Part shown: in pieces, positions 34,408-44,325 of the stretch | Layout: each line of letters opens with the position of its first letter | Position numbering within the stretch: position 1 is the first letter of the stretch | Notes under the pieces: generated by a model | What the model was told of the DNA's origin: nothing | What the model saw: the letters and a program-made list of their open reading frames with translations, nothing else | Database searches by the model: none | Made by a program: the position numbers and the translations under genes | DNA from: an uncultured Clostridia bacterium | GTDB lineage: Bacteria; Bacillota; Clostridia; Christensenellales; Aristaeellaceae | Direction: 5' to 3' | Assembly: GCA_934647165.1 (NCBI GenBank) | Contig: CAKUFA010000007.1 | Span: 1-64,000, forward strand | DNA: 64,000 nucleotides

Positions 34408-35472
34408 TCAATCCAGATAGCCGGACAGCAGGCGTCCGCGGCTTGGGTGCCGCAGCTTGCGCAGCGCTTTGGCTTCAATCTGGCGGATTCGCTCGCGGGT
34501 TACATTGAAGTAGGCGCCGACCTCCTCCAGTGTGCGCAGGCGGCCATCGTCAAGCCCAAAGCGCAGAATCAGCACCTGCTGCTCACGCGGGGTCAGCGTA
34601 TCCAGCACGGAGGAGAGCTGCTCCTTCATCATGGACATGGACGCCGCCTCTTCGGGGCTTTGCGAGGTTTCATCGGCAATGAAGTCGCCAAAGCGGCTAT
34701 CCTCTTCCTCGCCTACGGGAGCATCAATGCTTCGGGGTTCGCTGGTCAGGCAAATCAATTCTTCCACCCGCTTCACGGATAGATTCATCCGCTGGGCAAT
34801 CTCCTCTGTGGTGGGGTCGCGGGTCAGCTCCTGCGTCAGCTCACGGCGCACGCGCATCAGGCGGTTCACATGCTCCACCATGTGCACAGGAATGCGAATG
34901 GTACGCGCCTGGTCGGCAATGGCACGGGAAATCGCCTGCCGAATCCACCATGTGGCATAGGTTGAGAACTTGTAGCCCCGGCGATAGTCGAACTTTTCTG
35001 CCGCTTTAATCAGCCCCAGGTTCCCCTCCTGAATCAGATCCAGCAGTTGCATGCCGCGCCCCACATAGTGCCGTGCCAGCGACACAACCAAGCGCAGATT
35101 GGCGGAAATCAGCTGCTTTTTCGCGTCGGCGTCGCCCGCCTCAATGCGCTTGGCAAGTTCCACTTCTTCCTCTGCGGTCAAAAGGGGCGTTGCGCCGATT
35201 TCCCGCAAGTACATGCGCACAGGATCGGAGAGGGAATCATCGTAAGCATCGGAGTAGGTATTATCGGCCTTGGCCTGCTCGGCGGGCTGCTCATCCACCA
35301 CTTCGATCTTCATGGATTGCAGCGTATCCAGCACCGCATCCATCTGTTCCGCGTCCATGCCCAGCCCATCCAAGGCGTCGGCAATTTCCTGACAGGTCAG
35401 TTTTCCTTGTTCGCGGCCCATTTCATAAAGGTCGTTAAGTTTTTCCTGGCGGACGTCCGTTGAAAGTGTCAC
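34408..35472 (-). CDS. RNA polymerase primary-type sigma factor, copy 2
   Basis: 354 residues, closely related to the next gene over its full length. The -10 recognition helix (TYATWWIRQAISRAI) and the -35 helix (VTRERIRQIEAKALRKLRHPSR) are nearly identical, so promoter specificity should overlap. The differences lie mainly in the N-terminal acidic linker (about 75-95) and region 3. GTG at 35472 has GGAGT upstream and aligns with the start of copy 1 (VTLST against MTLSP); the frame runs to 35505. It lies 46 bases after dnaG. Confidence 0.93.
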   Translation of the reverse strand: MTLSTDVRQEKLNDLYEMGREQGKLTCQEIADALDGLGMDAEQMDAVLDTLQSMKIEVVDEQPAEQAKADNTYSDAYDDSLSDPVRMYLREIGATPLLTAEEEVELAKRIEAGDADAKKQLISANLRLVVSLARHYVGRGMQLLDLIQEGNLGLIKAAEKFDYRRGYKFSTYATWWIRQAISRAIADQARTIRIPVHMVEHVNRLMRVRRELTQELTRDPTTEEIAQRMNLSVKRVEELICLTSEPRSIDAPVGEEEDSRFGDFIADETSQSPEEAASMSMMKEQLSSVLDTLTPREQQVLILRFGLDDGRLRTLEEVGAYFNVTRERIRQIEAKALRKLRHPSRGRLLSGYLD

Positions 35473-35518
35473 AGAGAACTTCACTCCTATTTTTTCAATC
35501 GCCATTGCAGGTCATGGG

Positions 35519-37312
35519 TCATCCATTGTTTTTCAAACGTTGAAGCTTGGCGCTCAGGGACTGCACCTGCGCAAGCGCGGCCTGCTTTTCCTCGCCTGAC
35601 AAGGTGTTGATTGTCCGCATGATCGTTTTCAGCTTTTCTTCCAACCGGCGGCGGCGCATGGAGAAAAGACAATCCTGCGCCATGCGGATCAGCTGGTCGG
35701 TATCCTCCGAGGGCGGCGTGAGCAGAAGCCTGCTGACCCGCGCCCGGGTATCTTCTCTTTCCTCTTCCTCCGCCAACGCGGCGGGAGATGCGCCGGACTT
35801 CAGCCCGGCATAAAGAGATTTCAGCAAAGGATCTGTAAAATCCTCCTCTGCGGCAATATCTGCCGGCAATCGGCCGGTGCCGATAAGGGAGATGAGCATT
35901 TCCTCCGCCCGCACATCCTCGCCCCGCTGTTCCCTTGCAGACGCATTCCGCGGGCGAATGGGTTCCGGCCGCGCCTGCATGGGAGGCTGCATTCTGCGCG
36001 GCAGAGCTGTGCCAATTTGCGCCATCAGCACCTCACGGCTGAAGCCGGTCTGAACCATCAGCTGCTGCAAATGGTTTTCCAGCTCCACCGGATCCAGCTC
36101 CCGCAAAATCTGCGCGCATGCACGGGCATATTCGGTGCGTCCCTCCTGGGTGGATAGGTCGTACTGATCGCGCAAGCGGCGCATGCGATAGGTTTCCGGG
36201 GTCACTGCCGGCAAATGTTCAAAGCCCTCCAAGCCATCCCGGCGGATAAACTCATCCGGGTCAAGCCCATCCGGAAAATCCAGCACTCTGGCGGGAATGC
36301 CTTCTGCCGCCAGAATATCCAGCCCTCGCAGAATTGCGTGCTGCCCGGCGCTGTCGCCGTCATAGCTCAGGTAAACTTTCGGGGCAAAGCGCTTCAGTAG
36401 GCGCGCCTGTTCACTGGTCAGCGCAGTGCCCAGGGTGGCGCAAACGCCTTTCACCCCAAACTGCGTCAGGGATACCACATCCATGTATCCCTCCACCAGC
36501 ACCACCCGTTCCAGATGCCGCTCCTTACGAAGCAGGTTGGCGGCATACACGCCCAGGCGTTTGTTGAATACAGGCGTATCCGAGGTGTTGAGATACTTGG
36601 GCTGTCCGTCCCCCAGTGTGCGTCCGCCAAAGGCCAGCACGTTGCCATACTGGTCGATGATGGGAAAAATGGCGCGGTTGCGGAACATATCAAAGGCACG
36701 TTTGGGCTTTTGCGTTCCATCCGGCAGCGTTTCCGCTTCCTTGACAACCGTCAGGCCTACCTGTTTGAGCTCGTCCAGCGTGTAGCCCGCATCCAGCAGA
36801 TGCTTTGTCAGCGCATCCCAGCTGTCCGGCGCAGCGCCTAAGCCGAATTTGCGGATGACATTGTCACTCAGCCCTCTGCCCTTGAGATAGCGGAGCATGG
36901 GCTCGCCCGCCGGGGTAAAGAGCGTTTGGTGAAAAAATTGCGCGGCCTGCCTGTTCGCACTCAGCAGCCGATCCCGCTGATCACGCCTGCGCTGCCAGTC
37001 CGGGTCGTTTTCCATCTGCGGCAGGGGCATATGCAGCTGGTCAGCCAGAAATTTGACTGCCTCCGGGAAATCCAGCCGCTCGATGTCCATGATGAACTGG
37101 ATCACGCTGCCCCCCGCCTTACAACCAAAGCAGTAATACAGCTGACGTTCCGGATCGACGGAAAAAGAGGCTGTCTTTTCCCCATGGAAAGGGCACAGCC
37201 CCCAATACCGGTGACCGTTCCGCTTGAGCGTCACGTAACCGGAAATCACCTGCACAATGTCCGCCCTGGCGCGGAGCTCGTCCAGCCACGCGGAAGGAAA
37301 GCGTCCTGCCAT
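35519..37312 (-). CDS. dnaG: DNA primase DnaG
   Basis: 597 residues, standard length. It makes RNA primers at the replication fork. The CHC2 zinc finger is complete (C40, H43, C61, C64), the TOPRIM motif EGYMD is present, and a helicase-binding C-terminal domain follows. ATG at 37312 gives the canonical N-terminus (AGRFPSAWLDELRARADIV), with GGACGGGTGA upstream. An earlier GTG at 37393 overlaps the dgt stop and has no ribosome site. The dnaG-rpoD order is the Gram-positive macromolecular synthesis operon. Confidence 0.96.
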   Translation of the reverse strand: MAGRFPSAWLDELRARADIVQVISGYVTLKRNGHRYWGLCPFHGEKTASFSVDPERQLYYCFGCKAGGSVIQFIMDIERLDFPEAVKFLADQLHMPLPQMENDPDWQRRRDQRDRLLSANRQAAQFFHQTLFTPAGEPMLRYLKGRGLSDNVIRKFGLGAAPDSWDALTKHLLDAGYTLDELKQVGLTVVKEAETLPDGTQKPKRAFDMFRNRAIFPIIDQYGNVLAFGGRTLGDGQPKYLNTSDTPVFNKRLGVYAANLLRKERHLERVVLVEGYMDVVSLTQFGVKGVCATLGTALTSEQARLLKRFAPKVYLSYDGDSAGQHAILRGLDILAAEGIPARVLDFPDGLDPDEFIRRDGLEGFEHLPAVTPETYRMRRLRDQYDLSTQEGRTEYARACAQILRELDPVELENHLQQLMVQTGFSREVLMAQIGTALPRRMQPPMQARPEPIRPRNASAREQRGEDVRAEEMLISLIGTGRLPADIAAEEDFTDPLLKSLYAGLKSGASPAALAEEEEREDTRARVSRLLLTPPSEDTDQLIRMAQDCLFSMRRRRLEEKLKTIMRTINTLSGEEKQAALAQVQSLSAKLQRLKNNG

Positions 37313-37389
37313 CTTTGCTTCACCCGTCCTATTGTTTCGCCATGGTTCGCCGTTTTTCCTGCCTTTCGGAAACAAAAAGGCGTGTACCG

Positions 37390-38394
37390 TCACATGATGG
37401 CAAATCCCGTTGGAATAAACAGCTGCTGATAGGTGCGGATGGCGAAGCGATCCGTCATGCAGCTGAGGTAATCTGCCACGGCGCGATCCATGCCGTCCCT
37501 GTAACCGATAAGCAGAAACTCTTCCGGCATTTCGCCTGCATGGGTGCTGTAATGCTCAAACAGCGTCCTCATCACATGGTCGCATTTTGCTTCTTCCCGC
37601 GCCCGCCATGCATCCCGGTACACCTTTTCGAAAAGGAATTCTCTTAACCCGTCCATGGCTTCCTGCACCAGGGGACTCATGCGCAGTTCATCCTGCCCTG
37701 CGCTTTGCTCCACAATGTCCGCAATCATGGTGTTGATGCGCTCTCCGTGGGTTTTGCCCAGCACTTTCAGGCAATCCGACGGCAGCTCAAAAGGCTTAAG
37801 TACCCCTGCGCGCAGCGCGTCGTCCAGATCGTGGTTCAAGTAGGCGATGCGGTCGGCGCGGCGGACGCACTGTCCCTCCATGGTTGCCGGAAATTGCCTG
37901 CCCGAATGGCACAAAATGCCGTTTCGCACCTCGCTTGTCAGGTTCAATCCTTCGCCGCCGTTTTCCAGCACCTCCACCACCCGCAGGCTTTGCTCGTTGT
38001 GCCGAAATCCGCCCGGAAGAAGCTCGTCCAGTGAGTGCTCACCAATGTGGCCAAAGGGCGTGTGACCCAAATCATGTCCCAGGGCAATGGCCTCGGTTAA
38101 ATCTTCATTGAGCCAAAGCGCCCTGGCAATGGTGCGCGCCACCTGTGCCACCTCCAGGGTATGGGTCAGGCGGGTGCGGTAGTGGTCGCCCTCCGGGGCA
38201 AGAAACACCTGCGTTTTGAATTTGAGCCGCCTGAACGCCTTGCAGTGAATGATTCTGTCCCGATCGCGCTGAAACTCCGTGCGCAGCGGACAGGGCGCCA
38301 GCGGTTTCTCACGGCCGGCACTTTCCGCGCTCCGCACCGCATACGGCGACAATCGCGTGTTCTCCTCTTCTTCCAGTCTTTCCCGCACAGTCAT
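37390..38394 (-). CDS. dgt: dGTPase-like HD-domain triphosphohydrolase
   Basis: 334 residues. HD motifs are present (TRLTHTLEVAQVAR, then LGHDLGHTPFGHIGE), together with the C-terminal conserved YRDGMDRAVADYL. Family enzymes hydrolyse dNTPs to the nucleoside and triphosphate; the length fits the dGTPase-like type 2 group. It heads the dnaG-rpoD operon, 77 bases before dnaG, which links dNTP pools with primer synthesis. This order is common in Clostridia. GGAGGG precedes ATG at 38394. The preferred dNTP is not readable. Confidence 0.9.
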   Translation of the reverse strand: MTVRERLEEEENTRLSPYAVRSAESAGREKPLAPCPLRTEFQRDRDRIIHCKAFRRLKFKTQVFLAPEGDHYRTRLTHTLEVAQVARTIARALWLNEDLTEAIALGHDLGHTPFGHIGEHSLDELLPGGFRHNEQSLRVVEVLENGGEGLNLTSEVRNGILCHSGRQFPATMEGQCVRRADRIAYLNHDLDDALRAGVLKPFELPSDCLKVLGKTHGERINTMIADIVEQSAGQDELRMSPLVQEAMDGLREFLFEKVYRDAWRAREEAKCDHVMRTLFEHYSTHAGEMPEEFLLIGYRDGMDRAVADYLSCMTDRFAIRTYQQLFIPTGFAIM

Positions 38395-38532
38395 GCCGCA
38401 TCCCTCCTGTCATCCGTCGGATGTAAAATGTATACAACGCCGATTGTGGAAAATCCTTTTTGTTCCAGGGATTTCTTGTGTTCGGAAAACACGGCTGCCT
38501 TACCATGGGTATTTGTGTTGTATTGCATTGCC

Positions 38533-38573
38533 AAAACAGGCGGCGACACGCAAGATGCACATCGCCGCCTGTT
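38533..38573 (-). terminator. Terminator of the oxidoreductase gene
   Basis: 12-bp stem (38535-38546 with 38562-38573), 15-base loop, followed on the minus strand by TTTT. Confidence 0.75.
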
Positions 38574-38600
38574 CGCTTATCCAAAAAGCATTCCGCTTTC

Positions 38601-39839
38601 TCAATCTTCCCGCGGGATCCCCAGCCGAATGACCTCCATGGGTACTTCCCTCGGCGCACGCCCGAGTGTCTGGCCAAGCTCCGCAGGCAGGCATCCCTTC
38701 TGCCAGCACGTATCCAGCAGCCGGGTGAGCGCCGGTGCCGTGGTATAAATCGCACCGTCCTCCGCCGTACCCGGCGCGCCGCGCACAAGGGTCAATTCGT
38801 TTTCCGGCAGGGTGCGCACAGGACCTGCGGACAGATAAAGTCCGTTGCACACAGCCACTTCCGCCTTTGCCGCCGTGATACCGCATGGCACACGCCGCCC
38901 TGTGCGGATGCAATCCACCACCATGCGCAGCTTGGCAGATGCATCCGCCTGCCACTGGCCATAATCCACTTCATGATCCTCCGTGTGCATCACCAGGTGA
39001 TGACTGCTCGCCGCATCCCCTTCGCACCACCCATGTTCCCAAATGAAACGGTATTTTGCCTGATCGCGCCCCGCCCATGCATGGGTCGCCGCAAACAAGA
39101 CCTGTGGGCACTGGCGTGTTTCCAGCCGCACCACCGCCGTGTCATAGCTGTCAATGGCGCGCGTCCGGCACCATTCGCCGCGCACCGTGCAAATATCCGC
39201 AGCCGCATCCAGCTCATCCCCCAACAGATAGAGCATTGCGTGAAGATATTGCGAGGCCGTTTGATGCAGCACACCGCCCTGCACGCACCGCCCTTCCGCA
39301 TCAAAAAAGTGTCCCATCCACGGCGTGCTGCCATAAGTCTGGTCGCTTTTAGCAAGCCAGGCGCTCGCCCGCATGCTCACCGCACGTCCATAGCGGCCGG
39401 AGCTTACATCTCGCTTCAGGCACAGCATCGCATCGGAAAAACATTGCTGATAGCCAACGGCAAGCTGCACACCCTTTTCCGCCGCCAGTTTCTCCAGCAC
39501 TTCTGCTTGATGATAGTCGGACACCGCCGGTTTTTCGCACAGCACATGGCAGCCATGCTGGATTGCTTCATAGCATTGCTCAAAGTGATACTGCGTTGGA
39601 CTTGCCACAATCACCAAATCCGCCTGACCGGACAGTTGGTGAAAAAATTGATGCAGGTTGGCCGCCACAGGAATGCCCCGTGCGCGGAGCCAGGCCTCCT
39701 GCTTGGGCAAGTTGCTCAAATTCTGCTGCACAACACCTGCCAGCGTCACGCCCATTTCCTGTGCCCGGTCAAGCAGAACATTCAGATAGTTTGCGCCATC
39801 GCCGTCTATGCCTGTTAAAACAACGCGAAGGTTTTGCAT
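38601..39839 (-). CDS. Gfo/Idh/MocA-family oxidoreductase
   Basis: 412 residues. An N-terminal Rossmann fold (VVLTGIDGDGANYLN in place of the usual GxGxxG) is followed by the CEKPAVSDYHQAE motif with the conserved Lys, and a C-terminal beta-sheet substrate domain. Such enzymes are NAD(P)-dependent dehydrogenases or hydrolases of sugars and inositols. The frame is open for another 115 codons upstream, but AGGAGG stands before ATG 39839, and the promoter at 39877-39905 fits that start. It is a single gene with its own promoter and terminator. Confidence 0.88.
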   Translation of the reverse strand: MQNLRVVLTGIDGDGANYLNVLLDRAQEMGVTLAGVVQQNLSNLPKQEAWLRARGIPVAANLHQFFHQLSGQADLVIVASPTQYHFEQCYEAIQHGCHVLCEKPAVSDYHQAEVLEKLAAEKGVQLAVGYQQCFSDAMLCLKRDVSSGRYGRAVSMRASAWLAKSDQTYGSTPWMGHFFDAEGRCVQGGVLHQTASQYLHAMLYLLGDELDAAADICTVRGEWCRTRAIDSYDTAVVRLETRQCPQVLFAATHAWAGRDQAKYRFIWEHGWCEGDAASSHHLVMHTEDHEVDYGQWQADASAKLRMVVDCIRTGRRVPCGITAAKAEVAVCNGLYLSAGPVRTLPENELTLVRGAPGTAEDGAIYTTAPALTRLLDTCWQKGCLPAELGQTLGRAPREVPMEVIRLGIPRED

Positions 39840-39876
39840 TTTGCTTGCCTCCTGTTTATATTTTCTGTCTTTTATC

Positions 39877-39905
39877 AGCATAGCACACTTTGGTAGTACT
39901 TTCAA
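39877..39905 (-). promoter_or_regulatory. Promoter of the Gfo/Idh gene
   Basis: Minus strand TTGAAA (39905-39900), 17 bases, TATGCT (39882-39877). Confidence 0.6.
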
Positions 39906-39945
39906 GAAGGATATTTGTTCACCCTTCTCATCCTGCGTGGAAGGC

Positions 39946-39971
39946 AAAAAGCGCGGAGTTTTCCCCCGCGC
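39946..39971 (-). terminator. Terminator of the dnaE-HAD operon
   Basis: GCGCGG at 39951-39956 pairs with CCGCGC at 39966-39971, followed on the minus strand by TTTTTGCC. Confidence 0.65.
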
Positions 39972-40059
39972 CCTGCTGTAAAGCCCTTGTTTTTCCTTCA
40001 TAATTGTCTCTTGCCGAGCTTCTCTAAAATCCACTGCGCTTTTACGTTTTTCCGCAAGC

Positions 40060-40689
40060 TCAGGCCTGGCAAAAATCCTCAAGCATTTTTTCCAGCTCCG
40101 CAACCGTGTATGCCTGTTTATCCGCCATTTCCCATTCTTTTTGCGTGCCGTAGCCATAGCAGGCCGCCATGGTCGGCAGCCCATTCGCTTTGCCGGAAAG
40201 CATGTCCCCCGCCCGGTCGCCCACCATCACGGCGCGCTTTGAAGGATATTGCTTCATCAGCCGTGCAAGGTTGTCCGCCTTGGTGCAGCCTTCCCGGAAG
40301 CCCTCCATGTGCCGGAAGCAATCCTTCACGCCCATGTATTCGGCAGATGCGCACAGGTAGGCGCTGTTGCCATTGCTGACCACAATCAGGTCGGCTGCTG
40401 TGCTCAGGCGGCGCAGCGTTTCCTTTATTCCCGGAAACAGCTTCTGTTTGTCCGGAATGAGCTCAATTTCCGCCTTGGCTCGCAAGGCAAGATATTCCTG
40501 TCCCCGCCCTTCCGGTATTCCCAGCAGCGCAATGCTCTCCTCGTTGGTGGGGCCGTTGCATTGGGCCAGCACGCTGTCGGACATGTCCGCCATACCGATG
40601 CCAAGAATTGCTGCTCGCACCTCGGCAATGCACAGTTCCATGCTGTCGGCAATGGTGCCATCCCAGTCCATATAAATCACAGGTTTCAT
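40060..40689 (-). CDS. HAD-family phosphatase, phosphoglycolate-phosphatase type
   Basis: 209 residues. HAD motifs: DWDGTIADS (nucleophile Asp near residue 8; the usual DxD is DWD), VSNGNS, a Lys in SKRAVMVGD and GDRAGDM. The cap insertion follows the first motif (C1 type). The substrate is not known. GAAGGAGA precedes ATG 40689; a longer open frame into dnaE is a shadow. It follows dnaE by 14 bases. Confidence 0.88.
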   Translation of the reverse strand: MKPVIYMDWDGTIADSMELCIAEVRAAILGIGMADMSDSVLAQCNGPTNEESIALLGIPEGRGQEYLALRAKAEIELIPDKQKLFPGIKETLRRLSTAADLIVVSNGNSAYLCASAEYMGVKDCFRHMEGFREGCTKADNLARLMKQYPSKRAVMVGDRAGDMLSGKANGLPTMAACYGYGTQKEWEMADKQAYTVAELEKMLEDFCQA

Positions 40690-40703
40690 GTTCTTCTCCT
40701 TCG

Positions 40704-43700
40704 TCACGCTTTTTCCACCAGCTTCACATTTGGCGCGCCATAGGCGGCGTTCAGCCGGCGCAGGCAGTCCTCTGAGGCATCGCACCAGTTGATGCGCGGC
40801 GCAAGCAGCGTCGCTTTTTCCGCCGGAATATGCACATACACCGGCACACTGCCCGGATGCAGCTCCAGCACTGCCATGGCGTGTTCCAGCTGTTCTCGCG
40901 GCAGCTGCAAATACAGCTTGCGTGCAGATACGCTTGCCTGCTGCGCATCGGTGAGCACCGGCGTTTTGGGCCTTTTGTGCTCCGCAGGCGTCTTCTGTAT
41001 CCTCTGCTCCTGCGCCGGGGGCAATGCGCGCTGATCCTGCTGCCATTCCTCCATGGGCGTCACCTGCTCCACCAGAAGCTTGGGCGTTTCCTCTTCACGG
41101 ACGGACAGGCGGCCTGCAAGCACCACCAGTGCATCCACATTCAGCAGCGATTGATACACCTCGTAAACTTTGGGGAACACCAGGCACTCAATTTGCCCGG
41201 TGAGATCTTCCAACGTGGCAAAACCCATATAAGCGCCTTTTTTTGTCGCTTTCCCCTTGCTCTCCACCAGAATGCCGCCCATTTCCACGCGCTGTCCGTC
41301 CAGGCCAAGTCCCTGGTCTTCCCGCTCCTCAAGCCCTGCCAAATCCGCGGTGGAAAACGGCATCTTTGCTAGGATGTCTCGATAATCATCCAGCGGATGC
41401 CCGGTAATATATACACCTGTCATTTCTTTTTCCATGGCCAATCGCGCCTTCATCGGGTAATCTGGCACGTCTGGCAGCTTCTCAGCATCACCCGCTTCCA
41501 GCTTTTCACCACCGCCAAAGGCCATGTCAAACAAGCTCAGCTGTCCGTCCACGTTCTGCTTTCGCCTGGCGATGTTTGCATCCATCGCCCCATCATATAC
41601 CGCCAGCAGCTGCGGCCGCGTTCCCCCAAGGGTGTCAAATGCACCTGCGCGGATCAGGCTTTCCACCACGCGTTTGTTCACCATGGAGGTATCAATGCGA
41701 CGGCAGAAATCAAAAATGTCTCGGAATCTGCCGTTCTCCCGCTCCCGAAGAATGGCGTTCACCGCGCTTTCGCCCACGTTTTTCACCGCGCCAAAGCCGA
41801 AAAGAATGCCCGTTTTCCCATCCTTTGTTTTTTCCACCGTGAATTTCCACGCAGAGGCATTCACGTCCGGCGGTAAAATGGGCACGCCGCGCCCCCGGCA
41901 ATACTGAATATAGCCCGCAATCTTTGCTGGATTGCCAAACACGCTGTTCATGATAGCAGCCATAAACTGCACGGGGTGATGCCGCTTGAGCCATCCTGTC
42001 TGCATGCACACCACGCCGTAGGCCGCCGCGTGGGATTTGTTGAACGCGTAGGACGCAAAGGAAATCATCTCATCATAGATCTGGTTGGCTACGCTTTCCG
42101 CTACTCCGTTGCGCACGCAGCCGGGAATAACCACTTCTCCCGCCTCATTCACCATGCCGTGCACAAAGTATTCCCGTTCCTGCTCCATCACCTTGTGCTT
42201 TTTCTTGGCCATGGCACGGCGCACCAGGTCGCTTCGGCCATAGCTGTAGCCGGCCAGGTCGCGCACAATCTGCATCACCTGCTCCTGATACACCATGCAG
42301 CCATAGGTCACATCCAGGATGGGGCGCAGTTTTTCCGTCTCATACCGCACGCTTGTGGGATCCTGCTTGCCCGCAATGTAGCGGGGAATGGATTCCATGG
42401 GACCCGGCCGGTACAGGGAAATTGCTGCGATGATGTCCTCAAAGCATGCCGGTTTCATGTTCATCAGGAAGGAGCGCATGCCGCTTCCCTCCAGCTGAAA
42501 CACGCCGTCCGTATCTCCCTGAGAAATCATTTCGTATACCGCCGGATCATCCAGCGGGATGTCCTCCGGCTTCATATCAAGGCCATCCTGCCGGAGCATG
42601 TCCAGCGTGTCCCGGATCACCGTAAGCGTGCGCAGCCCCAGAAAGTCCATCTTCAGCAGCCCCAGCCGCTCAATGGTACCCATGGGGAACTGTGTGGTAA
42701 TCACATCGTCGTTGCGTTGCAGCGGCACATATTCAATCACCGGCTTGCCGGTAATCAGCACGCCTGCCGCATGGGTGGAGGCGTTGCGCGGCATTCCCTC
42801 CAGCGTCATCGCCATGTCAATCAACCGTTTAACTTCCGGTTGCTCTTCCGCCATGCGATGCAGCTGCGGGGATAGCTGTAGAGCTTTTTCCAGCGTGATG
42901 CCCAGCTCCATCGGCACCGCCTTGGCCACCGCATCCGTTTCCTGATAGCTCATTCCCAGCACACGTCCTACATCGCGGATCACACCGCGGGCTGCCATGG
43001 TGCCAAAGGTGATGATCTGGCTCACGTGATCCGCGCCATATTTGCGCGCCACATAGTCAATCACTTCCTGCCGCCGCTCATAGCAGAAGTCCACGTCAAT
43101 ATCCGGCATGCTCACGCGCTCCGGGTTCAGAAATCGTTCAAACAGCAGCTGATATTTCAGCGGATCCAGCATTGTGATGCCCATGGAGTACGCCACAATC
43201 GAGCCTGCGCCGCTGCCGCGTCCCGGCCCTACCATGATCCCCTGCGATTTCGCGTAGTGGATAAAATCCCATACAATGAGGAAATAGTCCACATACCCCA
43301 TGCCGGAAATAACGCCCAACTCATACTCCAGGCGCGTGTAGGGTTCGTCGCCTTCCTTCGCATCCGGATAGAGACGCTTGAGTCCTTCCCGGCAAATCCG
43401 GTTGAGCATTTCAAAGGCGGTTTCACCTTCCGGCACCGGATAGTGCGGCAGGCGCGTGACGCCAAACTCAAATGTCACATTGCACCTTTGGGCAATTTCA
43501 TGGGTGCGCTCCACCGCATCCGGCACAGCTGCAAACAGGCGGCGCATCTCCTCCTCGCTCTTCACATAAAGCTGACGGGTTTCCATACGCATGCGGCTTT
43601 CATCCTCCAGCGTTTTGCCGGTTTGGATGCACATGAGCACTTCCTGCGCGTCGGCGTCCTTTTCCTCCAGATAGTGGCAGTCGTTGGTAGCCACCAGCGG

Positions 43701-44285
43701 CACATCCATCTCCTGCGCAATCTGAATCAAGCGCGGCAGCACGATCTTTTCATTGCGAATGCCGTGATCCATGATTTCCACAAAGAAATTCTCTTTACCG
43801 AAAATGTCCTGCATTTCGCAGATGTAATCCCGCGCCGCCTGATACTGCTCGTTGAGCAGAAGCTTTGGTAAATCGCCAGAAAGGCACGCAGACAGGCAGA
43901 TCAGCCCCTCGTGGTGCTGACGAATCAGGTCATAGTCCATGCGTGGCTTGTAGTAATATCCCGTCAGGAAGCCTTCACTGACCAGATACATCAGGTTCTG
44001 ATATCCAGTGTTGTTTTCACATAAAAGGATTAAATGGCTGTACTCGCGCCCGGCTGTCGATTTGTCCTTCCGATCACGGCACACATAAGCCTCGCAGCCG
44101 ATGATCGGTTTCACACCTGCATCTTTCATGGCTGTGTAGAAGTCAATCACACCATACATGACCCCGTGATCCGTGATAGCGCAGCTGTCCATTCCAAGCG
44201 CCTTCACACGTTCCACAAGTTTGGGAATGCGGCATGCGCCATCGAGGAGACTGTATTCCGTGTGTAAATGAAGATGTGTAAACAT
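40704..44285 (-). CDS. dnaE: DNA polymerase III alpha subunit DnaE
   Basis: 1193 residues. It starts with the PHP domain (FTHLHLHTEYSLLDGA, AITDHGVMYG), then the polymerase palm with PDIDVDFCYERR holding the catalytic aspartates, the fingers, a tandem HhH region and a C-terminal OB fold (about 990-1070). The length is that of DnaE1-type replicases. ATG at 44285 has GGAGGAGG; the frame runs 54 codons further back through a repeat element, which I discount. It is followed by the HAD gene in the same operon. Confidence 0.96.
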   Translation of the reverse strand: MFTHLHLHTEYSLLDGACRIPKLVERVKALGMDSCAITDHGVMYGVIDFYTAMKDAGVKPIIGCEAYVCRDRKDKSTAGREYSHLILLCENNTGYQNLMYLVSEGFLTGYYYKPRMDYDLIRQHHEGLICLSACLSGDLPKLLLNEQYQAARDYICEMQDIFGKENFFVEIMDHGIRNEKIVLPRLIQIAQEMDVPLVATNDCHYLEEKDADAQEVLMCIQTGKTLEDESRMRMETRQLYVKSEEEMRRLFAAVPDAVERTHEIAQRCNVTFEFGVTRLPHYPVPEGETAFEMLNRICREGLKRLYPDAKEGDEPYTRLEYELGVISGMGYVDYFLIVWDFIHYAKSQGIMVGPGRGSGAGSIVAYSMGITMLDPLKYQLLFERFLNPERVSMPDIDVDFCYERRQEVIDYVARKYGADHVSQIITFGTMAARGVIRDVGRVLGMSYQETDAVAKAVPMELGITLEKALQLSPQLHRMAEEQPEVKRLIDMAMTLEGMPRNASTHAAGVLITGKPVIEYVPLQRNDDVITTQFPMGTIERLGLLKMDFLGLRTLTVIRDTLDMLRQDGLDMKPEDIPLDDPAVYEMISQGDTDGVFQLEGSGMRSFLMNMKPACFEDIIAAISLYRPGPMESIPRYIAGKQDPTSVRYETEKLRPILDVTYGCMVYQEQVMQIVRDLAGYSYGRSDLVRRAMAKKKHKVMEQEREYFVHGMVNEAGEVVIPGCVRNGVAESVANQIYDEMISFASYAFNKSHAAAYGVVCMQTGWLKRHHPVQFMAAIMNSVFGNPAKIAGYIQYCRGRGVPILPPDVNASAWKFTVEKTKDGKTGILFGFGAVKNVGESAVNAILRERENGRFRDIFDFCRRIDTSMVNKRVVESLIRAGAFDTLGGTRPQLLAVYDGAMDANIARRKQNVDGQLSLFDMAFGGGEKLEAGDAEKLPDVPDYPMKARLAMEKEMTGVYITGHPLDDYRDILAKMPFSTADLAGLEEREDQGLGLDGQRVEMGGILVESKGKATKKGAYMGFATLEDLTGQIECLVFPKVYEVYQSLLNVDALVVLAGRLSVREEETPKLLVEQVTPMEEWQQDQRALPPAQEQRIQKTPAEHKRPKTPVLTDAQQASVSARKLYLQLPREQLEHAMAVLELHPGSVPVYVHIPAEKATLLAPRINWCDASEDCLRRLNAAYGAPNVKLVEKA

Positions 44286-44325
44286 AGTACCTCCTCCATT
44301 GCATAAAGAGCCGCTAAATGGTTTT

